Origin: BP-464 sp045805505 | Lineage (GTDB): Bacteria > Actinomycetota > Thermoleophilia > Solirubrobacterales > Solirubrobacteraceae | Direction: 5' to 3' | Assembly: GCA_045805505.1 (NCBI GenBank) | Contig: JBJMLA010000158.1 | Location: 14,282-78,281 of the forward strand | DNA length: 64,000 nt | Shown here: positions 14,746-23,411 of the stretch, one piece after another | Position numbering within the stretch: the first letter of the stretch is position 1 | How the letters are laid out: every line of letters begins with the position of its first letter | Position numbers and translations under genes: made by a program | The notes under the pieces: model-generated | Told to the model about the DNA's origin: nothing | Seen by the model: the letters and a program-made list of their open reading frames with translations, nothing else | Database searches by the model: none

Positions 14746-15221
14746 GGCAGCCTCCGGGACTCGAAGGGATCCTCGTGCGCGGTGCCCTCGACGTCGTAGT
14801 CGGCGGGTCCGGGCGCGCGGCCGCCGCGACCGCCGGCCCAGGCGCCGACCCGCATGGCGCCCCGGCGGGCGAGGCGGCGGACGAGCGCGCGACGCACGAT
14901 CGCTCGCGTGGGAGGCGCGATGAGCAACAGGCCGAAGGCGTCGGTGACGAAGCCCGGCGCCAGTCCGAGCGCCCCGCCGACGATGACCAGCGCGCCGTCG
15001 AGGACCTCGCGGGCCGGCGGCCGGCCCGCCTCGAGCGCCGCGGTGAAGCGCCGCCAGACGATCCGGCCCTGGGAGCGCATCAGCCAGGCGCCGAGCAGCG
15101 AGTCGAAGATCAGCAGCGCCAGCGTGGGCAGGATCCCGATCGCCTCGCCCACCTGGATGATCACGTAGATCTCGAGGATCGGCATGCCCACGAAGAGCAG
15201 GAAGAAGAGCGGCAGAAGCAC
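14742..15221 (-). CDS. fxsA: FxsA-family membrane protein
   Basis: GTG 15221 gives a 159-residue protein that begins directly with a membrane helix (LLPLFFLLFVGMPILEIYV). That is the conserved FxsA start, and the family is usually about 150 residues. A second helix (ILPTLALLIFDSLLGAWLM) with the following RSQG, and a third (LVIVGGALGLAPGFVTD), complete the domain. The C-terminal tail is Arg/Gly-rich and cytoplasmic. E. coli FxsA overproduction blocks phage T7 exclusion by F plasmid; its normal role is unknown. It heads the operon with the AttH-like and HAD genes. Confidence 0.85.
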   Translation of the reverse strand: MLLPLFFLLFVGMPILEIYVIIQVGEAIGILPTLALLIFDSLLGAWLMRSQGRIVWRRFTAALEAGRPPAREVLDGALVIVGGALGLAPGFVTDAFGLLLIAPPTRAIVRRALVRRLARRGAMRVGAWAGGRGGRAPGPADYDVEGTAHEDPFESRRLP

Positions 15222-15244
15222 GGGACGGGGAAGCGTACGGGGTC

Positions 15245-15250
15245 TACACT
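15245..15250 (+). promoter_or_regulatory. TACACT -10 box, leaderless start
   Basis: TACACT lies seven bases before ATG 15258, so transcription should begin at or next to the start codon. Confidence 0.55.
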
Positions 15251-15257
15251 GGCCTCG

Positions 15258-15554
15258 ATGGTCACCGTCGAAGACGTAGAGGATGCGCTCACCAACGTGA
15301 TCGATCCGGAGCTCGGGTTGGACTTCGTCGAGCTCGGGCTGATCTACGGGATCGAGGTCGAGGACGGCCACGTGAAGGTCACGTTCACGCTGACCACGCC
15401 GGCGTGCCCGATCGGGCCGCAGGTGACCGAGCAGATCGACGAGTTCGTGTCGGAACTCGAGGGCGTCAAGAGTGTTGAGTCAGAGATGATCTTCATGCCG
15501 CCCTGGTCCCCGGACAAGATGTCCGAGGACGCGAAGTTCGCCCTCGGCTACTGA
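15258..15554 (+). CDS. DUF59/MIP18-type metal-sulfur cluster assembly factor
   Basis: This 98-residue protein matches the MIP18 (DUF59) domain over its whole length: VEDALTNVIDPELGLDFVEL, then GLIYGIEVEDG and LTTPACPIG with the conserved Cys. Its end (MIFMPPWSPDKMSEDAKFAL) is the usual one for bacterial stand-alone members. Such proteins (SufT, PaaD) help mature iron-sulfur proteins; there is no suf or paa cluster here, so the client is unknown. Its promoter is leaderless (TACACT). The subtilase gene follows after two bases. Confidence 0.88.
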   Translation: MVTVEDVEDALTNVIDPELGLDFVELGLIYGIEVEDGHVKVTFTLTTPACPIGPQVTEQIDEFVSELEGVKSVESEMIFMPPWSPDKMSEDAKFALGY

Positions 15555-15556
15555 GC

Positions 15557-17236
15557 GTGTCCCGCTCGGCGCTGCTGGCGGTGGTTGCTGCCGCGCTACT
15601 GCCCGCCGGCGCCGTTGCCGCGCAGCCGGCGCCGGCCACGGGGCGGCTGCTCGTGCTGCTCGACCAGCCCGCCGCGCCCTCGGGCGCGACCGCGCGCGCC
15701 TCGGCCGCCCGGGCCCGCGCCGTCATCGCATCGGCCGAAGCGCGGCGCAGCGGCCACAGCGCGCCCCAGATCGGGCTCGTCACCCTGCGCCCGCGGGTCG
15801 GGGAGAGCCTGGCGGCGCTCGCCGCCCGCCTGCGCGCCGATCCGCGCGTCGCGTCCGTGCAGCTCGAGCGCCGGGCGACGCCGCGGGAGGTCCCGAACGA
15901 CCCGGCGCTGACGACGCCGGAGACAGCGATCGGCACGCCGGCCGGAACCGTCGTGCAGTGGTGGGCCGCGCGCCAGCACCTGCCCGAGGCCTGGGACGTC
16001 ACCCACGGTGAGGGTGCGCTCGTCGCGGTCATCGACCAGGGCATCGACGGCGCCCACCCCGAGTTCGCCGGGCGCATCCGGGACTCGATCGATCTCGACA
16101 ACGACGCCGGGTCCGGCTCGCCGCTGCAGGACTCCAACGGCCACGGCACCCACGTTGCGTCGATGGCCTGCGCCGCCGCCGGCAACGGCATCGGCCTGGC
16201 CGGCGCGGGCTATGGCTGTGACCTGCTGGTCATCAAGTCCGACCTGACCGATTCGAGCATCGCCACCGCCATCGTCCGGGCCACCGATCGCGGCGCGGAC
16301 TCGATCAACATGTCCTTCGGCCAGGACGGCCGCGAGGACGCCCCGGCGTCTGAGAAGCGGGCGATCAAGTACGCCTATGACCACGACGTCGTGCTCGTCG
16401 CCGCCGCGGCCGACCAGCCGGTCACCGAGCAGGGCGACCCGGCCAACGCGCTGCAGCCCTCGGCCACCGGGCCTGTCCTGGGCTCGGGCAAGGGGCTGTC
16501 GGTGACGGCGGCGGACTTCGACGATCGCCGGGCGCCGTTCGCCGGCTTCGGCACGCAGATCTCGCTGGCCGCCTACGGCACGTTCCACTACCGGCCCGTG
16601 ACACCGGCCGGGCCGCTGGGCATCTTCGGCGCGTTCCCGTCCAACGCGACCGAGATCGAGAGCGACTTCCCGCCCTGCAACTGCCGCACGACCTTTGGCG
16701 GCGACGACCGCTACGCCTACCTGCAGGGCACGTCGATGGCCGCGCCCATGGTCGCTGCCGTCGCGGCGCTGATGCGCAACGTCAACCCGGGCCTGCACGC
16801 CAAGGACGTCATCCGGCTGCTCGAGCAGACCGCGTCGCGGCCCGACGGGACCGGATGGAGCGAGGACCTCGGCTGGGGGATCATCAACGCCGGCGCCGCC
16901 GTCGCGGCGGGCAAGGCGCTGGACCGGACGCGGCCCTCGTCGAAGCTGACCGCGCCGCGCCAGGTCAAGGGCCGCCGCACGTTCGTCCTGCGCTGGACCG
17001 GCCGCGATGCCGCGCCCGCGGGACTGACCGTGTCGGGCGTCGCCCGCTACGAGGTCTGGCGCAGCATCGGCGGCCACAAGGCCAAGCGCATCGCGGTGAC
17101 GCGCAAGCGGCGCCTGACGGTCCACGGCACGCCGGCGCGCACCTACGCGTTCTTCACGCGTGCGATCGACAAGGCGGGCAACCGCGAGCTCGCGACGCGC
17201 AAGCCCGACGCCCGCACGCGGGTCGTCAGGCGCTGA
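15557..17236 (+). CDS. Secreted S8 subtilisin-like protease
   Basis: GTG 15557 gives a 559-residue protein with signal peptide (to about residue 22) and a propeptide-like region (about 28-110). The peptidase domain has Asp160 (VAVIDQGIDG), His196 (NGHGTHVASM) and Ser393 (GTSMAAPMVA). The oxyanion-hole position, normally Asn in AAAGNEG, reads AAAADQP, so Asp286 takes the place of Asn. That change is known in convertase PC2 and slows or reshapes catalysis. A C-terminal beta domain (KLTAPRQVKGRRTFVLRW) may bind the cell wall. The 3' end overlaps the convergent WS/DGAT gene by 11 bases. Confidence 0.9.
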   Translation: MSRSALLAVVAAALLPAGAVAAQPAPATGRLLVLLDQPAAPSGATARASAARARAVIASAEARRSGHSAPQIGLVTLRPRVGESLAALAARLRADPRVASVQLERRATPREVPNDPALTTPETAIGTPAGTVVQWWAARQHLPEAWDVTHGEGALVAVIDQGIDGAHPEFAGRIRDSIDLDNDAGSGSPLQDSNGHGTHVASMACAAAGNGIGLAGAGYGCDLLVIKSDLTDSSIATAIVRATDRGADSINMSFGQDGREDAPASEKRAIKYAYDHDVVLVAAAADQPVTEQGDPANALQPSATGPVLGSGKGLSVTAADFDDRRAPFAGFGTQISLAAYGTFHYRPVTPAGPLGIFGAFPSNATEIESDFPPCNCRTTFGGDDRYAYLQGTSMAAPMVAAVAALMRNVNPGLHAKDVIRLLEQTASRPDGTGWSEDLGWGIINAGAAVAAGKALDRTRPSSKLTAPRQVKGRRTFVLRWTGRDAAPAGLTVSGVARYEVWRSIGGHKAKRIAVTRKRRLTVHGTPARTYAFFTRAIDKAGNRELATRKPDARTRVVRR

Positions 17237-18653
17237 CGGCGCGCTCGCGGCCGGCGAGCGCAACGAGCTCGGCCAGCGCCTCGCGCAGGCCGTCGGCGAA
17301 GTCCTCGATGTCGGGCATCGCGTCGAAGTCGCCGAGCAGGCCGAAGTTCAGCCCGCCGTTGTAGGACATGATCGCGATGGCCAGCGCGTGGTCCTTGGGC
17401 AGGAACGCGACGGGGAACACGTCGAGCATCTCGCGGCCGCGGACGTAGAGCGGGAACTGCGGGCCGGGGACGTTGGTGACGATCAGGTTGAACAGGCGCG
17501 TGGAGAAGTTGATCCGGGCGGCCTGGGCCAGGACGGTCGGCGGCGCGAAGTTCTGGACGTTGGCCATGACCTCCGCGCCGATCGCCTGCTTGGACTCCTT
17601 GAGCCCGTCCATCGCCTCGCGGACCACGGCCAGGCGCGCGAGCGGGTCGTCGACGTAGACCGGCAGTGGCCCGCGCATCGCCGCGATGCGGTTGCCCAGC
17701 TGGCCGTGCTCGTGGGCGCCGCGGATCGAGACCGGCACCAGCGCGCGCATCTCCAGGCCCTCCGTGCGAGCGCCGCGCGACTGCAGCCACTCGCGCAGCG
17801 CCCCGCTGACCACGGTCAGGACGACGTCGTTGACGGTGCCGCCGAACGCGTCCTTGACCGCCTTGAAGTCCGCGAGCTCGCAGCGCACGCCGGCAAAGCG
17901 GCGGTGCGGCCCGATCTCGACGTTGAGCGGCGTGTCCGGGGCGGGGTTCAGACCGGCCCAGACGATCTCGCCGAGCCCCTCGGCCGCCTCGCGCGCCTGG
18001 GCCAGCGTCTGCCCGGGACGGCTGAGCGCGCCAAGCGCACCCGCGGCCAGGCCGAGCCCGGTGCGGGCCAGGCCGGCGACGCCGCCGGCGACCAGCTCGG
18101 CCGGTGAGGGCTCGGGGGCCGGGGTCCAGGCCTGCAGGCCCGCGGTCTCCTCGGTGAGGTCGCGCGGGACGGGGGAGAGGTCGAACATCACCGTGGCGAG
18201 ATCGACGCCGCTGACGCCGTCGATCAGCGCATGGTGGGTCTTGGAGATCATCGCCAGGCGGCCGTCGGAGAGGCCCTCGACCAGCCAGACCTCCCACAGC
18301 GGCTTCGTGCGGTCGAGCTGCTGGGACATGATCCGCGCGGCCAGCCGCATGAGCTGGTTCTCCGAGCCGGGCTTGGGCAGCGCGGTCTGGCGGACGTGGT
18401 ACTCGAGGTTGAAGTCGGGGTCGTCGACCCACAGCGGCCGGCCGCCGGGATGCTCGGCGAGCTTCTGGCGGTAGCGCGGGACGAGGTGCAGCCGGGCGCG
18501 CAGGCCGTCGAGGAACTCCTCGAACGGCGGCGGCGGGCCCTCGAGGATGACGACCGCGCCGACGTGCATGTGCGACGTCGGGCCCTCGTTCGCGAGGAAC
18601 GAGGCGTCGACGGCGGACAGTCTCTCCAGATGCTGCTGCGCCACTTCAGTCAC
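17226..18653 (-). CDS. WS/DGAT acyltransferase
   Basis: GTG 18653, overlapping the SRPBCC stop (GTGA), gives 475 residues, the family's usual length. It starts with RLSAVDASFLANEGP, typical for wax ester synthase/diacylglycerol acyltransferases. The active motif HHxxxDG is intact (KTHHALIDGVSG). A later VVLTVVSGALREWL segment and NFAPP...FNLIVTNVPGP complete the family pattern. It transfers acyl-CoA to diacylglycerol or long alcohols, giving storage lipids at the inner membrane. The preceding SRPBCC gene is translationally coupled and may bind its lipid substrate. Confidence 0.93.
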   Translation of the reverse strand: MTEVAQQHLERLSAVDASFLANEGPTSHMHVGAVVILEGPPPPFEEFLDGLRARLHLVPRYRQKLAEHPGGRPLWVDDPDFNLEYHVRQTALPKPGSENQLMRLAARIMSQQLDRTKPLWEVWLVEGLSDGRLAMISKTHHALIDGVSGVDLATVMFDLSPVPRDLTEETAGLQAWTPAPEPSPAELVAGGVAGLARTGLGLAAGALGALSRPGQTLAQAREAAEGLGEIVWAGLNPAPDTPLNVEIGPHRRFAGVRCELADFKAVKDAFGGTVNDVVLTVVSGALREWLQSRGARTEGLEMRALVPVSIRGAHEHGQLGNRIAAMRGPLPVYVDDPLARLAVVREAMDGLKESKQAIGAEVMANVQNFAPPTVLAQAARINFSTRLFNLIVTNVPGPQFPLYVRGREMLDVFPVAFLPKDHALAIAIMSYNGGLNFGLLGDFDAMPDIEDFADGLREALAELVALAGRERAVSA

Positions 18654-19057
18654 CCTAACCGCTCGAGGGTCGCGGCAAAACGGGTCCGCATCCACCAGGC
18701 GCCCCCGAGCGCGAGCATGGCGCGATCGAGCGGTCCGGCCCGCAGGACGTCGGCCCGCAGCGTGACGAGCGTGCCGCTGCCGTCTTCCTCGAGCAGCCAC
18801 TGGATCTCCGCTCGCGTGGCGCCGATCGCCGCCTCTCCGGCCACGCACTCGGGCGCCCGCAGTGTGGTCAGCGTCGTGCGGATCGTGCGGTGCAGGCCGA
18901 ACGGCCCGCGCACGCGCACCACGCCGCCGTCCTCGCGCAGCTCGACCGGGTCGACCCAGCGCCCCGCCAGCTTCCAGTGCCCCCGCACGTCCGCCAGCTG
19001 GGCGTAGAGCTCCTCCCGCGGCCGCGGAACATGGCGCCGGGCGGCGATCGATCGCAC
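18650..19057 (-). CDS. SRPBCC (START-like) lipid-binding protein
   Basis: This 135-residue protein has the SRPBCC pattern: RHVPRPREELYAQLADVRGH, a W at 28, then beta strands RVRGPFGLHRTIRTTLT and IQWLLEEDGSGTLVTLRADV, ending in a long helix. These fold into a hydrophobic cavity. The start is GTG 19057, with TATGTT six bases upstream (leaderless). Its stop overlaps the start of the WS/DGAT gene, so both act together, probably on acyl lipids. Confidence 0.8.
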   Translation of the reverse strand: MRSIAARRHVPRPREELYAQLADVRGHWKLAGRWVDPVELREDGGVVRVRGPFGLHRTIRTTLTTLRAPECVAGEAAIGATRAEIQWLLEEDGSGTLVTLRADVLRAGPLDRAMLALGGAWWMRTRFAATLERLG

Positions 19058-19072
19058 CGCCCCAACATAAAG

Positions 19073-19136
19073 GGGTCTGACGCCTGATTAGCCTTGCTAA
19101 CTACGGGTCTGACCCCTGGTTGGCGTTGCGAACTAC
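19073..19136. repeat. Two tandem 32-bp REP-like repeats
   Basis: Both copies begin GGGTCTGAC and end AACTAC (19073-19104 and 19105-19136). The motif GGGGTCTGACCCC is reminiscent of REP sequences linked to REP-associated tyrosine transposases. The second copy contains the stop codon (TAG) of the downstream minus-strand gene. Confidence 0.6.
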
Positions 19137-20191
19137 TTCGAGGTGTGGCCGATGCCGGTGAGGAACTCGCGGACGCGGGCCGGCCCGCCGGTGGACGGAT
19201 CGAGGGAGGGGGTCGGGCCGCCGGCGTTCTCGCGCATGCCGTCGATGAGCTCGAGGAGTGCTTCGGAGGCGGTGTGGCGGGGCGCCCAGCCGAGCTCGTC
19301 GCGGGCGCGGGCGATGTCCATGACGGGGACGCCGAGGCCGAGATCGACCCAGCCGGGCTCGGTCGGCTGCAGGTGTGCGCGCCACGTCAGGTCGGCGGCC
19401 GCGCGCAGGACGCCGGCGGGCACCGGGACCGGGCGAGCGCCGAGGATGCGCGCGAGCTCGGCGGAGTCCAGGACCGGGCCGGCGGCGACGTTGTAGGCGC
19501 CGCGGGCGTCGTCGTCGAGCAGGGCGAGGCGGTAGGCCTCGGCGACGTCGTCGCGGTGGACGGCCTGGAAGACGAGCCGCTCGTGGGCCGGCACGACGGG
19601 GATCAGGCTGGGCCGCAGCAGGAACGACGGCAGCAGCGGCCCGGCGAACAGCCGCCGGATGCCCGAGGCGGCCTCGCGGCCGAAGATCAGGCCCTTGCGC
19701 AGGCGCACGATGCGGATCTCGGGGTGGGCGCGCTCGAGGCCGTCGAGCATCGCCTCGGTCGCCGCCTTGTGGCGCGAGTAGAAGGACGTCGCGATCCCCG
19801 TCGCCGGCCACGACTCGTCGACCGCGCGGTCCTTGGGACCCTCGGCGTAGGCGCCCACCGACGATGCGTATAGCAGCCGCGGGACGGCGGCCTTGGCGGC
19901 GGCCTCGAAGACGCGGCGGCTGCCCTCGACGTTGGTGGCGCGGGTGACGTCCTCGTGGCGCGACGGCTGGATCAGCCACGCCAGGTGCACAACGGCGTCG
20001 CTGCCCCGCAGCAGCGAGACGAGATCGCCGCCGCGGGAGATGTCGGCCTGCTCCCAGCGGGTCTTGGGCAGCGACAGCTCGGGCGCCCGGCGCGACACGC
20101 CGACAAGCTCGGTCACCGCGGGCTCGGCGGACAGGCGGCGCATCAGCGCCGTGCCCACGTTGCCGGTTGCTCCGATCACCGTCACGCGCAT
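19133..20191 (-). CDS. NAD-dependent epimerase/dehydratase (extended SDR)
   Basis: ATG 20191 was chosen because the NAD motif (VTVIGATGNVGTALM, GxxGxxG) then starts at the usual place; a longer start at 20224 would overlap the divergent acyl-CoA dehydrogenase. Active-site residues are in LYASSVGAYAEG (Ser) and FYSRHKAATE (Tyr-xxx-Lys). Length is 352, normal for extended SDRs. The substrate is a nucleotide sugar, steroid or flavonoid-like compound and cannot be chosen. Its stop codon lies in a REP-like repeat. Confidence 0.88.
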   Translation of the reverse strand: MRVTVIGATGNVGTALMRRLSAEPAVTELVGVSRRAPELSLPKTRWEQADISRGGDLVSLLRGSDAVVHLAWLIQPSRHEDVTRATNVEGSRRVFEAAAKAAVPRLLYASSVGAYAEGPKDRAVDESWPATGIATSFYSRHKAATEAMLDGLERAHPEIRIVRLRKGLIFGREAASGIRRLFAGPLLPSFLLRPSLIPVVPAHERLVFQAVHRDDVAEAYRLALLDDDARGAYNVAAGPVLDSAELARILGARPVPVPAGVLRAAADLTWRAHLQPTEPGWVDLGLGVPVMDIARARDELGWAPRHTASEALLELIDGMRENAGGPTPSLDPSTGGPARVREFLTGIGHTSK

Positions 20192-20222
20192 ACCGAGCGG
20201 ATGCCCGATGATGGGGGACATC

Positions 20223-21527
20223 ATGTCCTGGGATTTCTCGACCGACCCCGACTACGACGCCCAGCTGCAGTGGGCCGACGGCTTCGTCCGCTCCGAGCTG
20301 TGGCCCATCGAGACCCTGTTCCTCAACGGCGAGCTGACCATGGCCCAGCTCGACCGCGCCATAGAGCCGCTCAAGGACAAGGTCCGCGAGCGCGGCCTGT
20401 GGGCGACGCACCTGCCCGCCGAGCTCGGCGGGCAGGGCCACGGCCAGGTCAAGCTCGGGCTGCTCCACGAGATCCTCGGCACCTGCGTGATCGCCCCGCT
20501 CGCCTTCGGCAACTCCGCGCCGGACTCGGGCAACTCCGAGATCCTGGCCATGGCCGGGACGCCCGAGCAGAAGGAGCGCTGGCTCGAGCCGCTGCTGGCC
20601 GGCGACATCCGCTCGGCGTTCTCGATGACCGAGCCGCACACCGCCGGCTCGGATCCCACGCTGCTGACCACCCGCGCGGTGCGCGACGGCGACGACTACG
20701 TCATCACCGGCCGCAAGTGGTTCTCCTCGAACGCGACGATCGCCGACTTCCTGATCGTCATGGTCGTCACCGATCCCGAGGCGCGCCGCCACCAGCGCGC
20801 GTCGATGATCATCGTCCCGGTCGACACACCGGGCGTGAACATCCTGCGCGACGTCCCGACGATGGAGCATCCGGGCCACGTCGGCGACGCGCAGTACGGC
20901 GGCCACGCCGAGATCCTCTACGAGGACGTCCGCGTCCCGGCGACCAACCTGCTCGGCAACGAGGGCGAGGGCTTCCTGATCTCCCAGCATCGCCTGGTGC
21001 CGGGCCGCATCCATCACTGCATGCGCTGGCTCGGCCAGTCGCGCCGCGCGTTCGACATGCTCTGCGAGCGCGCCCTGTCGCGCGAGGCGCACGGCAGCAC
21101 CCTGGCCGAGAAGCAGTCCGTGCAGAACTGGATCGCCGACTCGGCGGCCGAGATGCAGGCCGCGCGGCTGATGACGCTGCGCGCCGCCTGGGTCATGGAC
21201 ACCCAGGGCGCCTCCGCCGCGCGCGAGGACGTCGCGCTGATCAAGTTCTTCGGCGCCAAGGTCATGCACGACGTCATCGACCGCGCGATCCAGGTCCACG
21301 GCGCCCTCGGCTACTCCGGGGACATGCCGCTCGAGCGCATGTACCGCTTCGCCCGCTCCGCCCGCATCTACGACGGCCCCGACGAGGTCCACCGCATGTC
21401 GGTGGCCAAGCGCATCCTGCGCGGCTACGAGCCCCACGAGGTCCCGACCGAGCACGTCCCGACGTCGCTCGAGGAGGCGCGGGTGCGGTTCGCCCACCTG
21501 CTCGAGGCGGTGACCTCCAACGACTAG
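20223..21527 (+). CDS. Acyl-CoA dehydrogenase
   Basis: The preferred start is ATG 20223, with GGGGGA a few bases upstream; ATGs at 20208 and 20211 are alternatives. The 434-residue protein has acyl-CoA dehydrogenase motifs. They include LPAELGGQGHG, the FAD region AFSMTEPHTAGSDP and ITGRKWFSSNA, a later LVPGRIHHCMRWLG, and a C-terminal QVHGALGYSGDMPLERMYR. It introduces a 2,3 double bond in acyl-CoA for beta-oxidation. It is divergent from the SDR gene with only 31 bases between starts, so the two promoters are compact. Confidence 0.92.
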   Translation: MSWDFSTDPDYDAQLQWADGFVRSELWPIETLFLNGELTMAQLDRAIEPLKDKVRERGLWATHLPAELGGQGHGQVKLGLLHEILGTCVIAPLAFGNSAPDSGNSEILAMAGTPEQKERWLEPLLAGDIRSAFSMTEPHTAGSDPTLLTTRAVRDGDDYVITGRKWFSSNATIADFLIVMVVTDPEARRHQRASMIIVPVDTPGVNILRDVPTMEHPGHVGDAQYGGHAEILYEDVRVPATNLLGNEGEGFLISQHRLVPGRIHHCMRWLGQSRRAFDMLCERALSREAHGSTLAEKQSVQNWIADSAAEMQAARLMTLRAAWVMDTQGASAAREDVALIKFFGAKVMHDVIDRAIQVHGALGYSGDMPLERMYRFARSARIYDGPDEVHRMSVAKRILRGYEPHEVPTEHVPTSLEEARVRFAHLLEAVTSND

Positions 21528-21531
21528 GAGG

Positions 21532-22389
21532 ATCGCGGCGCTCGCAGCGGTCGCCGTCCTCGCCGGCTGCGGGGCCGAGGCCAGGACGCCCGCTCCGTCA
21601 CCGAAGGTCGATCGCTTCGATGCGCCGCGCGCGGTGCGCCTCATGCAGACGCAGGTCGACTACGGGCAGCGTCCAGCGGGATCCGACCAGCTGCGGGCGC
21701 TCGCCGAAAAGCTGCGGCGCATGCTGCCGGACGGGCGCTTCCAGACCATCCCGGGAGAGCCGCGCCTGCGCAACATCGTCGGCTCCCTGCCAGGGCGCGG
21801 CAAGGCGGTGGTGATCGGCGCCCACTACGACACGCTCGTCAAGCCCGACGGCTTCGTCGGAGCCAACAACGGCGCGTCGGGAACGGCAATCGTCATCGAG
21901 GTGGCGCGTGCCCTCGCGCGGCTCGACCGCGCCGGCAGCGCGGTGCCGATCCGCTTCGTCCTCTTCGACGGCGAGGAACCGGCGGCCGGCCTGCCCGAGG
22001 AGCAGGCCGACTTCTACAACGCCGGCCTGCGCGGCTCGCGCGCCTACGCCAAGCGCTTCGCCGGTTCCACCCGCGCGATGCTGCTGCTCGACTACGTCGC
22101 CAACAAGGGGCTGCGGCTCCCGCGCGAGGCGTCGTCGGATCGCGGCCTGTGGGCCAAGGTCCGCGCGGCCGCCCGGCGCGCGGGCGTACTCAAGGTCTTC
22201 CCGGACCGCACCGACGTCGCGATCACCGACGACCACACGCCGTTCCTGCGCGCCGGCATCCCCGCCGTCGACTTCATCGACTGGAGCTACGACGGCCACT
22301 CGCTCAGCGACGGGATGGACAAGATCTCGGTCGCCGCCACCGACGCGGTGGGCGAGACCGTGGTCGCCTACGCGGAGGCGCTGCGCTAG
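21532..22389 (+). CDS. M28-family peptidase/cyclase lipoprotein with unclear start
   Basis: The frame carries a lipoprotein signal (IAALAAVAVLAGC) from 21532, directly after an AGGAGG, but no ATG, GTG or TTG precedes it. The first canonical start is GTG 21634, which would lose the lipobox. The domain is M28: VVIGAHYDTLV (His/Asp), LFDGEEPAAG (Glu-Glu), and TDDHTPFLRAGIP (His). The bridging-metal Asp in the usual GANDGASG reads GANNGASG, so it is replaced by Asn. The late DHTPFLRAGIP segment resembles glutaminyl cyclases. It could be a peptidase or a cyclase, or be impaired. Confidence 0.75.
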   Translation: MAALAAVAVLAGCGAEARTPAPSPKVDRFDAPRAVRLMQTQVDYGQRPAGSDQLRALAEKLRRMLPDGRFQTIPGEPRLRNIVGSLPGRGKAVVIGAHYDTLVKPDGFVGANNGASGTAIVIEVARALARLDRAGSAVPIRFVLFDGEEPAAGLPEEQADFYNAGLRGSRAYAKRFAGSTRAMLLLDYVANKGLRLPREASSDRGLWAKVRAAARRAGVLKVFPDRTDVAITDDHTPFLRAGIPAVDFIDWSYDGHSLSDGMDKISVAATDAVGETVVAYAEALR

Positions 22390-22409
22390 TGCCAGGACCG
22401 CGGTCTTCC

Positions 22410-22415
22410 TAGACT
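22410..22415 (+). promoter_or_regulatory. TAGACT -10 box upstream of ispH
   Basis: TAGACT ends ten bases before ATG 22426, with no Shine-Dalgarno between, so the ispH message is probably leaderless or nearly so. Confidence 0.5.
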
Positions 22416-22425
22416 GGAACACCGG

Positions 22426-23391
22426 ATGCCGACCGTCGAGAAGCTCCTGCTCGCCGCACCCCGCGGCTACTGCGCGGGCGTCGACCGTGCCGTGCAGACG
22501 GTCGAGCGCGCGCTCGAGCTGCACGGCGCCCCGGTCTACGTGCGCAAGGAGATCGTCCACAACAAGCACGTGGTCGAGCAGCTGCGCGAGCGCGGCGCGA
22601 TCTTCGTCGACGAGCTCGTCGACGAGATCCCCGAGGGCAGCGTCACCGTCTTCTCGGCCCACGGCGTCAGCCCGGCCGTCCACGCCGACGCGGAGTCCCG
22701 CGGGCTGCGGACGATCGACGCGACCTGCCCGCTGGTCACCAAGGTCCACCGCGAGGTCCTGAAGTTCGCCGCCGAGGGCTACACGATCGTCCTCATCGGC
22801 CACGCAGGCCACGAGGAGGTCGAGGGAACGATGGGGGAGGCGCCCGAGTGCACCGTCCTGGTCGAGACCGAGGCCGACGTCGACGGGCTCGTCGTCGCCG
22901 ATCCCGACCGCGTCGCCTACGTGTCGCAGACCACGCTGTCGGTCGACGAGACCAAGGCGATCATCACCCGCCTGCGCGAGCGCTTCCCGAACATCACCGG
23001 GCCCCGGACCGATGACATCTGCTACGCCACGACCAACCGTCAGGCGGCCGTCAAGAAGATGGCCGAGCAGTGCGACCTGGTCCTGGTCATCGGCTCGCAG
23101 AACTCGTCGAACTCCCAGCGCCTGGTCGAGGTCGCGCGCGAGCACGGCGCCGACGAGGCCTACCTGATCGACAACGCCGGCCAGGTCGACGAGGCGTGGC
23201 TTCAGAACAAGCGCGTCGTCGGGATCTCCTCGGGCGCCAGCGCCCCGGAGGAGCTCGTCGCCAGCCTCGTCGCGTTCTTCCGCGAGCGCGGCGTGCAGGA
23301 CGTCTCGGAGTTCGAGGTCGTCAAGGAGGACGTGCGCTTCATGCTCCCCAAGACGATCCGCCAGGCGATGGCCGCGCGCGCCACCGCCTGA
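22426..23391 (+). CDS. ispH: 4-hydroxy-3-methylbut-2-enyl diphosphate reductase
   Basis: This 321-residue protein is full-length IspH (LytB). It makes IPP and DMAPP in the last step of the MEP isoprenoid pathway. The three iron-sulfur Cys are Cys16 (PRGYCAGVDRA), Cys101 (DATCPLVTKVH) and Cys199 (DDICYATTNRQ). The family signatures VFSAHGVSP, TVLVETEADV and SSGASAPE are present, and the end is ordinary. It stands alone, convergent with the SGNH gene 20 bases after its stop. Confidence 0.97.
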   Translation: MPTVEKLLLAAPRGYCAGVDRAVQTVERALELHGAPVYVRKEIVHNKHVVEQLRERGAIFVDELVDEIPEGSVTVFSAHGVSPAVHADAESRGLRTIDATCPLVTKVHREVLKFAAEGYTIVLIGHAGHEEVEGTMGEAPECTVLVETEADVDGLVVADPDRVAYVSQTTLSVDETKAIITRLRERFPNITGPRTDDICYATTNRQAAVKKMAEQCDLVLVIGSQNSSNSQRLVEVAREHGADEAYLIDNAGQVDEAWLQNKRVVGISSGASAPEELVASLVAFFRERGVQDVSEFEVVKEDVRFMLPKTIRQAMAARATA

Positions 23392-23411
23392 CCCCCGGAC
23401 CCCGGCCGCGA

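Noticed and set aside
15596..17263. 555-residue minus-strand frame opposite the subtilase
   Set aside because: No recognisable domain, while the plus strand carries an intact catalytic triad.
19101..21644. 847-residue minus-strand frame across the SDR and acyl-CoA dehydrogenase genes
   Set aside because: Composition is typical of shadow frames and both real genes have full motifs.
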